From Gibbula magus (Eukaryota > Mollusca > Gastropoda > Trochida > Trochidae), in contig OW388289.1 in the NCBI GenBank assembly GCA_936450465.1, positions 75,194,593-75,258,592 of the forward strand: 64,000 nt of DNA, written 5' to 3'. The notes beneath the pieces are model-generated. The model made no database searches, had not been told where the DNA came from, and saw only the letters and a program-made list of their open reading frames with translations. Of the stretch, positions 22,952 to 35,989 are shown piece after piece (position 1 is the stretch's first letter; the number at the start of each line of letters is the position of its first letter). The position numbers and the translations under genes were made by a program.

Positions 22952-25900
22952 CAGTCTAATAATAATTAATTAATAATAATAATAATTAATTTATATAGCG
23001 CCGAAAATCCATCTTGAAGGTGCTCAGTGGCGCTGTACACAAGAGAGAGTTATTGGTAGGATTGGCGGAAGAGATAAGTCTTTAAATCAGATTTGAACTG
23101 GTTTGTGGTCATTGGCATCCTGAGTGATATTGGGAGACTGTTCCAGAGATGGGGGGCTGCAATGGAGAAAGCTCTATCTCCCATTCCTGTTTTGCTGAGA
23201 GGTGTGGTGAGAAGGTACTGATCGCCAGATCGGAGGGATCGACATGGTGTGTGGGGAGTGACAAGGTCTTTGAGGTAGGAACATGAATGGTCATCGTAGA
23301 TGCAGTTGTGAGTAAGAAGGAGGATCTTGAAACTGATGCGCTGCTTTATGGGTAGCCAGTGTAGAGATTTGAGAACTGGGGAGATGTGATCAGATCGTTT
23401 TCTTTTTGAGATGAGTCTTGCTGCTGCATTTTGAATTCTCTGAAGCTTGGACATGAATGTAGCTGAGATATTAAAACAGAGAGCATTGGAATAGTCCAGA
23501 CGTGAAATGACGAGAGTTTGCATCATGAGTTGAGTTGTGGCTGTGTCTAAAAGATACCTAATCTTGCTGATGTTCCGAATTTGAAAGAAACATGCCTTTG
23601 AGAGCTGGTTAACGTGGTGTTCCATGGACATGTTGCTCTGGAAAGGTACCCCAAGGTTTCTGGCACTGGCTGACACTGGTACTTCACAGTTACCGATTCT
23701 GATGCAGAGAGATGGTGTGAGTTTCTGAAGTTGCTTGTTTGATCCCAGAGTCAGAAATTCTGTTTTGCTATCATTTAGCTTGAGATAGTTCAGAGCCATC
23801 CATGCTCTTATGTCAGAAATACAGCTTTCTAGTTGCAGGATACCATATTGGGCGCGGACTGGTTCGATGGATATGTATAATTGGTTGTCATCTGCGTACA
23901 GGTGGAATTGTAGGCTATGGCTTCTTATGATGTCACCAATCGGCAGAATGTAGACGCTGAAAAGAAGTGGACCCAAAACCGATCCCTGTGGAACTCCGAC
24001 AGATAGAGAAGTTGTATCTGAGGCAACAGAGTTTACAGTGACATACTGTGTTCTATCCATGAGATAACTCTTGATCCAAGAAAGTGCTGATCCCGTGATG
24101 CCTAGTCTGGTTTCCAGTCTTTTGAAAAGTATGGCATGGTCTATTGTGTCAAATGCCGACGAGAGATCGAGAAGTACAAGCAGGGTTATTTGTTGGCAGT
24201 CCATTGTCCTCAGAATGTCATTGTGGACTCTTACTAATGCCGTCTCGGTGCTATGTCGACGTTTGTATGCTGACTGAAATGGTTTCAGTAGGTTGTTCTC
24301 ATCCAAGTGATGAATGAGCTGCTGTGATACTATCCGCTCAAGCGTTTTTGAGATGAAGCTGAGATTGGAAACAGGCCTGTAATTTTTGAGAATATTTCGA
24401 TCCAAATTAGGCTTTTTCAGCAGTGGCGTCACCGCAGCTTTCTTGAAAGAGTCAGGCACAACACCGGATTCCATGGAGGAGTTTACAATATCCAAGAGGG
24501 GTTCAAGAGTACTGTTGATGGTTGTCTTCATCAGCCATGTTGGAATAACATCAAGTGAGGATGATTTTGTCTTTGACTTCTGAATCACCTCCATGAGATG
24601 GTTGAGGCTAGTTGCTGTAAAAGATGTCAAAGAGTTACCATGAAAAGATTTTTCAACAAACTCTTGTTCAAACTCAGCTCGATTTGTATCAAGGTCTTTT
24701 CTGATGTTGTGGAATTTTTGATAAAAGAAATCTGAAAATTCTTGAGCCAGTTCCCCCGAGTCTATATCATCTGGTGTATTCTTAGAGTCACGTTTCAGCA
24801 GCTGGTTGATGAGAGCAAAGATTTCTTTCGGGTTTTTGCTGTTTTCTTCCACGTGGTGGGCTATGAAAGTCCGCTTTGCTGAAGCTAATGCCATATTAAC
24901 CTCATTTCTTGCTGACTTGTACATCTGTCTGTGCACCTCCAGCTTTGACCGGCGCCATTGCTTCTCGATAGAACGGCAGTTCTGTTTCTTGGCTCGAATG
25001 TCATCATTGTACCATCCAGCGTTGTGTCTTGGTACAATTCTTTTGGTTTTTAGAGGGGCATGGGTATCAAGAACAGATGCCAACGTTTCAGTGAAGAGTG
25101 AGGTTTTGAGGTTGACATCATTGGTACTTGAGATTGATTCACACAGATTTGTGGCTATAACATCTGCAGAGAAAGATCCGGTATCAATAGTTCTTGTTTT
25201 CCGAAAGGTGACCAACTGACGACGTGGCTTTGGTTTAGGGATGTTGATTGAGCAAGAAATCACAAAATGATCTGATATTTGTTTGTCGTTTACGTTCACA
25301 GACTGAAGCATGGTACATTCGTCCTTGACTATTATCAAATCCAACGTATGTCCTGATTTGTGTGTAGGTCCGTGAACTACCTGTCTGAGGTTGAAATTGC
25401 ACAGTAGACTTGAAAATGCTTTTGCATTACTATCCGACTGATTATCCAGGTGAATATTGAAATCCCCAAGTAGAATGAGATTTCCTGGTTGTAGGGCTAC
25501 GACTTCCAGTAGATCAGAGAATTCCTTCAAGAAGTCTGAGAAAGAGTATCTGTTCTGTTTGGATGATGGTGGGCGATAGAGGACGACCACTCGTAGCATA
25601 ACACTTCCAACTTCAACAGTGGCGTGAAGGTGTTCAAATGTTGAAAATGAATTGTCAGGCTTTTGTTTAACTGATATGTGTTTCTTTAAAAGAATGGCAA
25701 CACCTCCGCCTTTTCGCGCTACTCGATTCTTTACCAAAATGTCATATGAGGGAGGCACAAGCTCATTTACAGTAGAAATGTCACTGTCACACAACCATGA
25801 TTCCACAATCGCGAACACATCATAATCATTTTCCATAACAAGGTCAGAAAGCATCAGTGATTTGTTACGGACAGACTGAGTATTCAACAAGCCTATTGAA

Positions 25901-26145
25901 AAGGATTTCGATTGAACAGTCGATGGTGAATCTTTATTCAAATTTAGTGGTATGCTGTGTAGATTATTGAGATTACAACCTCTGGATTCAACATTGAATG
26001 TTTTGTAATTAGAGTTGCAACAAATTTGCCTTGGAATTTTTCTAAAGAAAAGAGAAAAGCTAAAAACCAATGAAAAGTAACTGCTAGCCTTATGTAAGTT
26101 CGTTTTGTTTTGCACATACTTTGTTGTTATTTCATTATCTATATC
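22952..26145 (-). mobile_element. LINE, duplicated copy 2
   Basis: Copy of the element at 12398-15591, carried by the segmental duplication and not by an independent insertion, since the flanks on both sides are also duplicated. The 3' tail of ATT/AATT repeats has the same length. Confidence 0.88.
23050..26115 (-). CDS. LINE endonuclease / reverse transcriptase ORF2, copy 2
   Basis: A 1021-residue frame identical to copy 1 except Ser200, Ile320 and Lys611. All endonuclease and RT motifs listed for copy 1, including YADD, are unchanged. Residue 200 lies in the endonuclease between the LYRPPSS and LLGDFN motifs. Residue 611 lies in the RT, in NNLL-PFQSAYKRRHS, where an acidic residue is more usual before PFQSAY-type motifs. 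The GTG-start problem of copy 1 applies here too. Confidence 0.92.
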   Translation of the reverse strand: MQNKTNLHKASSYFSLVFSFSLFFRKIPRQICCNSNYKTFNVESRGCNLNNLHSIPLNLNKDSPSTVQSKSFSIGLLNTQSVRNKSLMLSDLVMENDYDVFAIVESWLCDSDISTVNELVPPSYDILVKNRVARKGGGVAILLKKHISVKQKPDNSFSTFEHLHATVEVGSVMLRVVVLYRPPSSKQNRYSFSDFLKEFSDLLEVVALQPGNLILLGDFNIHLDNQSDSNAKAFSSLLCNFNLRQVVHGPTHKSGHTLDLIIVKDECTMLQSVNVNDKQISDHFVISCSINIPKPKPRRQLVTFRKTRTIDTGSFSADVIATNLCESISSTNDVNLKTSLFTETLASVLDTHAPLKTKRIVPRHNAGWYNDDIRAKKQNCRSIEKQWRRSKLEVHRQMYKSARNEVNMALASAKRTFIAHHVEENSKNPKEIFALINQLLKRDSKNTPDDIDSGELAQEFSDFFYQKFHNIRKDLDTNRAEFEQEFVEKSFHGNSLTSFTATSLNHLMEVIQKSKTKSSSLDVIPTWLMKTTINSTLEPLLDIVNSSMESGVVPDSFKKAAVTPLLKKPNLDRNILKNYRPVSNLSFISKTLERIVSQQLIHHLDENNLLKPFQSAYKRRHSTETALVRVHNDILRTMDCQQITLLVLLDLSSAFDTIDHAILFKRLETRLGITGSALSWIKSYLMDRTQYVTVNSVASDTTSLSVGVPQGSVLGPLLFSVYILPIGDIIRSHSLQFHLYADDNQLYISIEPVRAQYGILQLESCISDIRAWMALNYLKLNDSKTEFLTLGSNKQLQKLTPSLCIRIGNCEVPVSASARNLGVPFQSNMSMEHHVNQLSKACFFQIRNISKIRYLLDTATTQLMMQTLVISRLDYSNALCFNISATFMSKLQRIQNAAARLISKRKRSDHISPVLKSLHWLPIKQRISFKILLLTHNCIYDDHSCSYLKDLVTPHTPCRSLRSGDQYLLTTPLSKTGMGDRAFSIAAPHLWNSLPISLRMPMTTNQFKSDLKTYLFRQSYQ

Positions 26146-27152
26146 CTATATGCTATTTGTATATTATGTTTGTACTTGTGAAGTGAAGTCTGAACAAAAG
26201 CAAACTTTACCAAATCATATCGTTTTGCATAGCTATTGTCCGTTTATATTTATATTATTTCGCGCAACTTAAAACAAATTATTTCACATAAAACGGCAAC
26301 AGGTGTACCAATATTATAAATTTAATAAATTAATTATGAATAATCTCATTTATATTCTTTGGATTATTTAACAGCACTGTTGTTGCTTCACCATAGATAT
26401 CCTGTTTTTATGTACATTTATCTCATTTATTCTCACAATTTATAAAATCCCAAAGTATCTGTGATGCAGTAATATCATGAAGCTATGTCCTGGTCTGTAT
26501 GATATGTTCCATCTTATTTTAGTTCATGTTCTTCTTAATACATAAATTTATGGTTAAATGAGTTGAATAATTATTGTTGTTGGTTATTGATAGGCTTTTT
26601 TGTATGCCCAAAGCTAGGTGCAACTAAACAATTGTCTTTCTGTTTGAGGGACAATGCATGCTTAATTAGCATTTATTTAGACAAAACTTTAAGCCACTCA
26701 GGCTAGTAATTAGCTGAGAGACCAGTTGTGCGTTGAAGAGCTTGACAGGTGTGTTGTATAAACATACAGACGACCTGGCGACAGGCTAATAAACATTATG
26801 TCTGTCTGACTATGGGCTTCGCGCGTCTGGTTGGTCATTTAAAGTTAGCCAATAAGAATTAAGGCCAAAACTAACAACCAATAGAATACATGATCATGAA
26901 TATTTGGACATGCCTTTACCAGTTACCCCCTCAGTTGAAAGACTGCGCCATCATCATTAGCAGTTACTGTCAAACAAATAACGTATCGTATCTCTGTGTT
27001 TTTCGACATCAGTTGTGACCCAAACGCATACGTTTCGATTAGGGATTTACTGTTTCAAGTTGTGTTCTTTTGACTATCTGGATATTTATAACTTTCCTCC
27101 GGATATGTTCGTCGACAAAGGTAAGTCTTCAATAATGCAATATATCCATTGT

Positions 27153-27239
<87 letters not shown>

Positions 27240-27248
27240 TATATATAT
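27153..27248. repeat. compound (CA)n(TA)n microsatellite, unit 2
   Basis: Same composition and exactly the same length as the copy at 16599-16694. That is unexpected for two independently evolving TA tracts of this size. Confidence 0.97.
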
Positions 27249-27768
27249 GAGATGTTTAAAGTGTGAAACGTCTTGTATGACGATAACACACTTTCACACA
27301 TTTTGCGAATTATATATACAATGATGAGGCAGTCTATACTACAGTCCATGAATTGATGCTGTATGAGTAACGACAAACCACGATCAAAATTGATACTAAC
27401 TGAACAGAGAATTTAAATCCGATATAAGTAACCAGTGCCTATAATCCAATGCATACCAAAGAGGATACAATATATCGTGTTTGCTATTAAATACATAATT
27501 CTCATAATGCCTTTCTGCTGATCACGTTTACATTTGATCTGCTTAAATAATCACGTAAATATAGTTTTATTTATTTGAATGCATATATAGCTATTATCAA
27601 CTTTGTCACACGGACATTTTCATCTTATAAAACCAAAGACCCAAGACAAGTTTGTCTAGCGTAGTTCAATCTGATATAATTAAGCCAACAGAGAACACCT
27701 ATATAAACAAACCAACAAATATATTTTCATTTCATTTGTAATTATGACACATACTATTATATAGTGGA

Positions 27769-27962
27769 GTATACTAGAGTATACTGGGGTATACTGAGGT
27801 ATACTGGGGTATACTAGCGTATACTGGGGTATACTGAAGTTTCCTAAGCTTTGGAAATGTCTCGTATACTGATTAGTATACGCTAGGAAATTAGGGTGGT
27901 TGACAAACCAGTATACGCCAGGAAATTAGGGTGGTTGACAAGACGTATACTGGTCAGTATAC
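27769..27962. repeat. right GTATAC array, unit 2
   Basis: Copy of 17215-17408 created by the tandem duplication. There is no left array in unit 2. Confidence 0.85.
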
Positions 27963-28301
27963 TAGCACTTTACTTGCGGTGTAAAATTTTAAAATCCACC
28001 CAAATTAATTTTGATAAAACACAACTTTTCATCGACATATAACACATACTCTGTGTGAAAATCAATAAATGTGCTTCGTCCTGCACACATTTACAACATT
28101 TTGAACGTGGTAGGGGTCATGTTGGTTTAACTTTCATTTCTTACCCCTGTCTACTTTAAATAATGATATTTTAATTTTTTTAAATAAAACAGTCACCAAT
28201 TAAGTTATTCAAACTACTGTGGAAAGGTGTTATTGTATCGTGCCATAATCAAATGCATCTCATTTCTTTAAAATATCGAATTAATTGAAAACAAGTGTGT
28301 G

Positions 28302-28326
28302 ATATACTTTCTTTTGCCCGTCAGTT
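28302..28326 (-). repeat. right TIR, unit 2
   Basis: Copy of 17748-17772, again followed by TA (28327-28328). Because unit 2 begins inside the element, this end has no matching left end of its own. Confidence 0.75.
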
Positions 28327-28328
28327 TA

Positions 28329-31300
28329 TTTGGCGGTGTCTTCTAATATCAATCAACACGAGTGGATAACAGTTACAATATCCGAGGCTTCCTTGTCATT
28401 ACATTGTGTCGTAATCATGTTTATGACGCTGCCTTGTCATCAGGATTTATATGTCATAGCTTACGAGTAATTACTGGTCGAAAGCATTGTGATGTCATCT
28501 GGTCGGCTGTGACAGGGCGTTTTTGTAAATTATATCGCTTGATCTCACACCAGCGACATCCCCTGTGGAACACAGTTTTGAATGATAAATCCTCATATGT
28601 AAACAATGCTACATTGTAGATGACTTTCACAACTTGGTTGTTATGCAGAAATGAAGCATAACAAATGGTAATGTACCTTCGAACGTTCTTGCTCAATTCG
28701 GATGGAAGGTTGTTTGGTTACTCCCAGGTGTATGTTTTATCTGTTCATTATAGTAAATAAATAGACTACATGTACACATGCATCGTGCGTCAACCCCTAG
28801 ATGCTACGTGATTTCTCTAGAAGCAAAGTTCACTGTAAAACGTTACAGCTTACAGCTGGTCATACCTGGACATGTTTTGAGATCACCCTATGAAAAGTTA
28901 ACGGTTATGCATCACTCATTTGTAATCGAAGAAGAGTAAATAATGTGCTAACCAAGTGATCAAAGCATTTTCAATCAAAGGTTTTGATATTATACTCAGC
29001 ATTTTGAACAAGTAAATAATGGTCGTCTGATTGAAGATCATACGTATATGTTATTGCGATTTTGTAGAAGATGGAAGATGGGAGGAGATGAGCAAAGTTA
29101 GGTAAAGCAAAATATCGATAGACGATTATACCCCAAAAATTAACAAAAATAAATATGTCCATTTCGCCCCGCAGGTAAGACGCTAAAAATATCTATGTGC
29201 AATAAAACGAGAAGTGACCTAGTAGTTATTGGGGAATATTTTGAATAGGATATCATATTTTCGTATTGTAATCAGAATCAAGGAGACTGTTTCGTTCCCA
29301 CTCAAGCGTCATACTGTTCGATTAACTACTTCAATCTGTCACAACACGAGGACGGAGGTAAAAATGAAATGAAAATTCCATTAGGTTTTATGAGCCGACA
29401 AGATTACATTTCCAAAAGAAACTTGGTGACGCACATCTGTGAGGGAGTTTTTTCATAGAACGATGATCTGTAGATAGATTTGAAAGCGAAGCTATCTGTA
29501 TATGGAAAATGGACTCCTTTGATGGTGATGAAGACGGAACGTCACAAGCGACTTCTGCGCACTTCACATATTTTAGTCTGTATACCCAATCTGGTATCAG
29601 TATGTCAGATTAAGTTTCGTTTGTTCTACATGTATAGGCAACTGGTTATACCTACCTTTATGCTTTAGTTGGACTTAAAGGGGTATTTTAAAGCAATGCT
29701 TATAAAAAGAGAATAAGTATAATTAAAGTTTGGAATTCCCGCAATGAAAACGATTAATGCTGTGTCTGAAGAGTGGTGTGAGTTTCCTTCATATTTTAAT
29801 AAATTGAAAAGAAGATATTGATGGCGAATTATGTTTGAATTTGATTGTTGTAGGTTGAGGGTTCTATCGGGGTATTTTTTGTGGAAACGAAATTCGAGAG
29901 GATATTCCTGTTCACACATAAATGTTATAAATACATTGTTAAAACACAGTCAAATTGAAAGATAGCAATGAAGGTAATATTTTAAATTCACAATTTGATA
30001 AACACAAGCGTACATTTGTTGAAAATAAAAACAATGAGAACTGAAGCCATTCATCGGCGCTGCCAGTGAGGAAAACTTCGCTACAGCATAACAGCTAAGT
30101 GTTTATTTGTTTTATGGCATGTTATGTGTTACTCTATCAGTGTATGAGTTTAGTTTTTAAAAAGTTGCAAAATAAGGTACAATATAGCGTGTTTTTATTC
30201 CACGTAATGCAAAAAAATCCAAGATGGCGACAGAACTCTCACTTTAAGTTTGAAATTGATTGTTTTAGTGTAAACTTGATGTTAGAAGTCACTCGGGTGA
30301 GATGTTCTATATATAAATAGAATCTAAAATTAACATCAATAACAAAGGTGTGATGTTGTCAATGAATTTAAACAGTTGTTATACTTTAGAAATATGTCTC
30401 AATATAGTAGAAGAGTTTAAATACAGACACACAAAGTAGTTGAAAGATATTCAGTATTCAGGAATTACTATCGTTGTTAGGGAAAGACAGTTCACCAGTA
30501 GATAACAACGGGACTCGTATCAGTCGGACAAAGGTCAGCCATCGTCGGGTACACATCTAGTATTTTCCATCAGGTTTTCTTTCAAAATATATTTATTTTG
30601 TCAACGAGAATATACCTCTAAATACATTTCCCTAGAATTTCGCAAAGGCACAGTAACACCTTTTTAATGAATTATTGTTTATTGCTTTACAGTCAAATAT
30701 TATTAGGATTAGTCTTATTGGATCGAACTGCATGTAGAAAGGTGACCATATTATTGTAATCTCTATTACCTTCGCTATATTTCATCAAGCCTATACTATA
30801 GCTGTATACCTAGAGATGGGGATCAACCACCGACTCTAAATGACGTCACATAGTATACACTAAACCCTATGATACACATGATAATACAATTGGTAAAATA
30901 CTAGTTTCTTAGAAAATAGTGTTGTAGTAGCAATAAAGAAAGGAGTTAAACTTTGTAAAACGTCATCCTTCACTTTCATCAAATGTTTAACCTTCTTCGT
31001 ATAAGCGTACCCTTAACTTGTGTGAACGATTTACAAGCGCCATGTCCCGTTAGTCTGTTTGCAGGTAATATATTACAATGCAAATACATATACAACAGAA
31101 CAAGTTTTTAATCCCCTTCTAGGTTCTTCGTATTGACAGCTACCAGGGGATATTAAACGTTGCAAAGCTTGCCACATGAAAAGACACTTCCCTCATAAGA
31201 CCATAGATTAATTTTCTAACGTAACAAAAAACGCCGAATAACCGTACAAATCGACTCAAGTACTTACTCGACTTTCTACTTTCAAACTCCACAAAGAAAC

Positions 31301-31494
31301 AATAAAAATGATTTAGCCTTTGATGACATTTAGAAGAGACGTGCGCTGTAGGCATTGGCTATTTGACTTTTAAATTTTGATAACAATATCAAGTAATTAG
31401 TGCCAATCATCTCAACAAAGAAACGTCACTAGTACAGTGTTACGTCTCACCCCGAAGGGTCGTTAGAAATATTGTATTCAGTTGAGTTTTCGTC
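28329..31494. other. duplicated unique flank, nothing recognised
   Basis: Copy of 17775-20940. No supported genes. Confidence 0.55.
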
Positions 31495-31894
31495 GGCGTC
31501 GCCGTTCCCATAGTTTCCGGAGCATAACTTAAAACCTACTTGACCAATCTTCACCGAATTTGTAATAATTGTATAGAGATACCATGTAGAAGTGTCTTTT
31601 GGGGGGTTGAGCTTTTTTCAATTGTATTTGTTTCTGTTTCCAAGAAACCATTTGGACTATGTCTTTTTGAAGGATAAGGTGTGTTTCCGTAGCATAATTT
31701 TGAAATGATTTACCAATCCTCACCACATTTGGTATACTGTTTCTTCATATCACTGAGATGTGCCTTTGGAGGTTTGACCTTTTCTCAATCCCTTTTCTTG
31801 TTTCCATGGCAACAATTTTAACTTTGTCTTTTGAGGTTAATAGCTCTACAATTAATTGTTTGGGGTTTCTAATGTGACTGAGGGAAGGGTGAGA
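31495..31894. repeat. dispersed repeat with ~173-bp internal duplication, unit 2
   Basis: Copy of 20941-21340 at the duplication offset. Confidence 0.7.
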
Positions 31895-32272
31895 CATGTA
31901 CACCTTCTTGTGTTCATCTGACATCGTGTGATGACGGACGTCTCAACTGCACGTCTCGGTTGTTGCTTGATGCTCATGTCTCTATACAGCCAACCCAACT
32001 ACTGCCAACATACAGTTCATTTATAATGTTTTATGTTATGTGTAATTTAGTTGATAATGTAGTGATATTTTCATCGAAGAAAAACACACCATCCTCCATT
32101 GGCAAAAGGACAGATACCAAACTCATGTAGCACAAACGATAGTGAATTTAGTAGAATAAACCCAAAGTAATGTTTTTAATTAATTGTGACCTTTGAATAC
32201 AGTCTAAGGTAAAATATTTATAAATCAATTCGACAATGCAAACCCTACAAAGTAAAGTGGAAAGCTCTACGT

Positions 32273-32638
32273 TTATTCAAGGAAATAGCATTCATGAATT
32301 GCATACAGACTAAAATGTAGACCCATGAAAGAGAGTGAGATATATTGAGAGAAGGTCGTCAGAAAGATGCGGCCAGCGAGTAAACCGTCTTGAAGTGTAA
32401 TAACTATTTCAGTGCAGGGGTTATTTCCTTGCCCCGTGGTATATTGATGGTTAATGAGCGCCCCAGTATGGAGCATAGGCTTGTCAGTGATAGGAGGCCG
32501 AGGGACTTGACCTTTGTGCAAGGGACGGACCAGGGCATGCTGCTGTAGGGACAAGAGTGTATTAAAGAGAAGAGATCTCACATAATTCCTTCGACGAATT
32601 AGTATTCGGTTTCTCCCAGACTCATTTCTGTAACTCAA
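32273..32638 (-). other. 121-codon open frame of unknown status across the duplication edge
   Basis: The frame opens at TTG, not ATG, and ends in the duplicated flank. The same C-terminal 70-odd codons appear at 21719-21956, where the junction fuses them to codons from the 63-bp repeat and gives a 111-codon chimeric frame. I recognise no domain. It is listed because it spans the right breakpoint (32510) and shows how the junction makes chimeric frames. It is probably not a gene. Confidence 0.15.
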
Positions 32639-35600
32639 AATACCTATCGATTTGGAATAAAAGATATTCTTTTACCATGTGCCCCTCTCACTTGGGGACA
32701 TTTTGAATAGTTTCATCGCCCTTTAGCGTAGTAAATCTGCAATTATGTTGTAAATGCTACAAGTTCTGTCTGTGAAGTGGTCTTTTAGAACAACAATGCC
32801 TAACTTTGGAGCATATTGTCCAGAGTGTATATGAACGTTAAAGGTTAAAAGTTATGACAAATGCTAAACCTCCAAAGCAAGAACGTCATTTCATTTCGTT
32901 AATGATATTTCGTGATGCTACGTCACTAACTTACTCCAATTACGTCATAAGTTAAATTAAATACGATATCGAAACAAGCTTTGGATTACATATGTTGTTC
33001 TCTGGGCAGTTATTAAATATCAGAAGATATTAAAAGTTTAAGGTACCAAAGAAAGTATACATTAATTAGAAAATGTGATTTAGAAAGACGATGGTTACGC
33101 GCATAAGTTTTGAAATTAACAATTTAAAAAGTACGAATTGGACAACATATATGTTGATGCAACCGTAACTATGAGATAACAACAATTCTAACAAGAGAAA
33201 ATACTGAATGGTCAATGCGATTCAGAAAGACTGCGATGACGTCACGAAGACACTCGGAAAGTAAGGGTGATTGATTAAAGCAAAGACAAACTTCAATGCG
33301 TGGGTGGTAGCGATGTATCGTCATGTGGTATATTAAGTTGTGAATTGGAGGCGGAAGTTTTTCAGACATAGGGAGTTACCATAGAATGACTCTGGAAGCT
33401 TTTCAGCTGATATGTATTTTTTAAGCTTCAACGTTAACATTTTATTCAATAAAGTTAACGAGGACATGAAAAGAGGGGAACCTTATTTGTCATTCCCATT
33501 TAAGAGTAGGTTGTAAGACGTGTTTAAACCGGACGAATATGAGTACGAACATGCTGCAGCTGGTATGCACATTCTGAAGTGTATCGATGAGGAATAGTTG
33601 AGGAATGTCGTTATTTATTCATTGATTTCGGAAAGCACAAAAGGCCTCACGACGATTTAAGATTTAAGACTTAAAATTGTTGTATTTTTTAGTGTATTTT
33701 AACCTATATGTATACCAGAGCCTTCCCGAAAGCATGTTTTCAATAATGGTTATTCAGCATTTTTCTGTAAGCATTTGAACCATTTTCAGTTTCTATTACT
33801 TAGTATCTCTATGTTAAGCACCAAGGTACTGAACACGAGGGCGAACATGTTGAGGTTCACGTTTACATACATGTAGAATGGCCTTTGGCAAAATGTCACT
33901 TTGGCACCATGACGTTTCATCATGGACAAATTTCCTGTCCGACTTTGCCTTCTAAATAATGAATATTATGGAAGGAGAGGTCGTGTTTTAAGCACTTCAG
34001 TGATAAACATAACATAGCATTCAATGTGATGAAAACACCTGCATGTAGTATACATGTAACACTTTTCAGCGACCTCATAGGATATTCAGCTAGTGGACAG
34101 TGTCTTGTTGACATTGGTATTAAATAATGGCGTTATTCTGGTAGCTCATAAACGATGTCACATTTTATGTACAAGAGAACATCAAAAAGAACCAGTGAGG
34201 TGAAAAAAATGGATCTTGTTTTGTTTCCTTTCAAGTCTTTTTTATCATAAAACATTTCAATTGATTAATGGGTTTGTCAATTTCAATAAAGAAACATGAA
34301 AGAACAAAGTTTTGCTTTAGTTTGATGATACAGTGATATGCGACTGTTTAAATTATCGCCTGTCACACTTACTTTAAATAAAAACCTGTTTTGTCATATC
34401 TACTATACTTATTCTTTGTATTTTATACAGAATCATACATAATGATTAATCCCTGCATTTAACTTACTCCCTCCCTTAACACGCGCTGATACTGATAAAT
34501 TTAGCTTTGCTGCATTCCGTCTGCCATTCTGTGCAAGAGTAGCAGCGTGCTGCACCTGGACTTTCTGGCACAGAAAAGATGACAAAATGCAGCAAGACTT
34601 AAACTAAGTAATAGAGACAGGCGCGAGTTATGCCATATATTTTACCTGATAATTGAAAATCAGCACAAATACGGATATTTAAAGGGTGCAACCCCTGAGG
34701 GAAGAGCATTCTTAAATGTGTTAGATGTAATAGTTCTATTGAAATGCCTTTTCGTTCGGTCTAATAAGTATAACATTACATTGTACTCTACAGATTGCAT
34801 TGAGTTTTCATCAAGACACTTTAAGCATGGCGCTTAGTTTTCATTCCCAACAGTAAGAGTGGGAGCTGTTCAAACCCCATGCTGCATGTCAACCATGTGC
34901 CTATTTACTCTGCTCTAGTCATGACATGTGTGTTAATAATTCATTAAAATCAATTATTGTGGTTATTACGATATTTCATAATTCAACTCTAGACTAAGAT
35001 AAATAACAAGTAGTGTTGTAAGTTCATGAATGAATTCAGGTTCGTTTTGTGAATGAATAAAGTACATGTTGTCCAGACAGTATCAAAGTTCATCATTAGC
35101 TAATCAAATTAGTAGAAGGTGTTATGACACATATATGTCATAACAGATTGTAATGAAATTTTTTACAAACACATGATTAATCAACGGTCTTATGAGTGTT
35201 GCTCTCGAAACAAACCTCTTCTTGCGCAGTCCAAACCAACCTTTCAACGGAAACTAACATAAATATTTTCGGATGTTCCTAAACATAGGTCACCTCTTTA
35301 CGTGAATTTAGTCAAAACAGTGTTTTGCAGGAGAGTGTCGGTTTAACGTTTCCTGTGTTTTTTCAACGTGTATCTATCGAAATTACTGCGCATTGTAGCG
35401 GCGATACATGTAACTTTGCGACCTTTGAATCTAAACGATGTTTTATTGCATGTTTCTGTGCGCTAAAATGTATTGTCTAAGGAATAAGGAATGTAACAGC
35501 AAACTGGGGAAGAATTATCTAAACTCCAGGATCTAACAAATATAATAAGACACGTTGTATTTCATTTAGTCCAATTGAAACATCTCATATACATCTACAT

Positions 35601-35985
35601 GTGGAACCTTTGAAGAAACATATATTCTCATTGACAATTAACCTTTCTGTATTGACTTTAGAAAAAATGAACAAAACAGACTATTCAATGTGAGATTAAT
35701 GTGCGTCTTTAGAGTGTTAATTGTAGAACTACAAATGTACAGTCCGAGACGCTTCAGTCACGACTTTACTTCGTTTCATTTTCATGTATATTGTTAAAGC
35801 CTCACGTTTTTGACATTTACATATCTGATCAGATTCTCTTTACGAATATCAAGATGAAAAAGAAACTAATCAAAAACATCAATTCATTCTGTCTTAATCG
35901 ATAGGAAAGGTCATTTTGTCATATATCATAACGATAATCGTGTCAATGATGAAGCGTTCTTCTTCAAAGTTGTTGTGGTGGTAAT
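32639..35985. other. unique AT-rich stretch, nothing recognised
   Basis: Frames up to 66 codons with no recognisable motif (for example 33169-33369 and 33920-34114, minus). No RNA gene seen. Confidence 0.55.
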
Positions 35986-35989
35986 GTTA

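Larger units (their letters stand above)
21959..32512 (+). repeat. 10,554-bp direct tandem duplication, unit 2
   Basis: Second unit, matching 11405-21956 through 32510. It begins inside the 63-bp repeat, directly after the two junction bases ag. It therefore holds only the right 6.4 kb of the putative 15-kb element (to 28326) plus the same flank. Differences from unit 1 by eye are 24285 T, 25158 T, 25517 G, 30914 A and 32260 G. The first three change LINE residues 611 (Glu to Lys), 320 (Val to Ile) and 200 (Phe to Ser). Confidence 0.97.
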
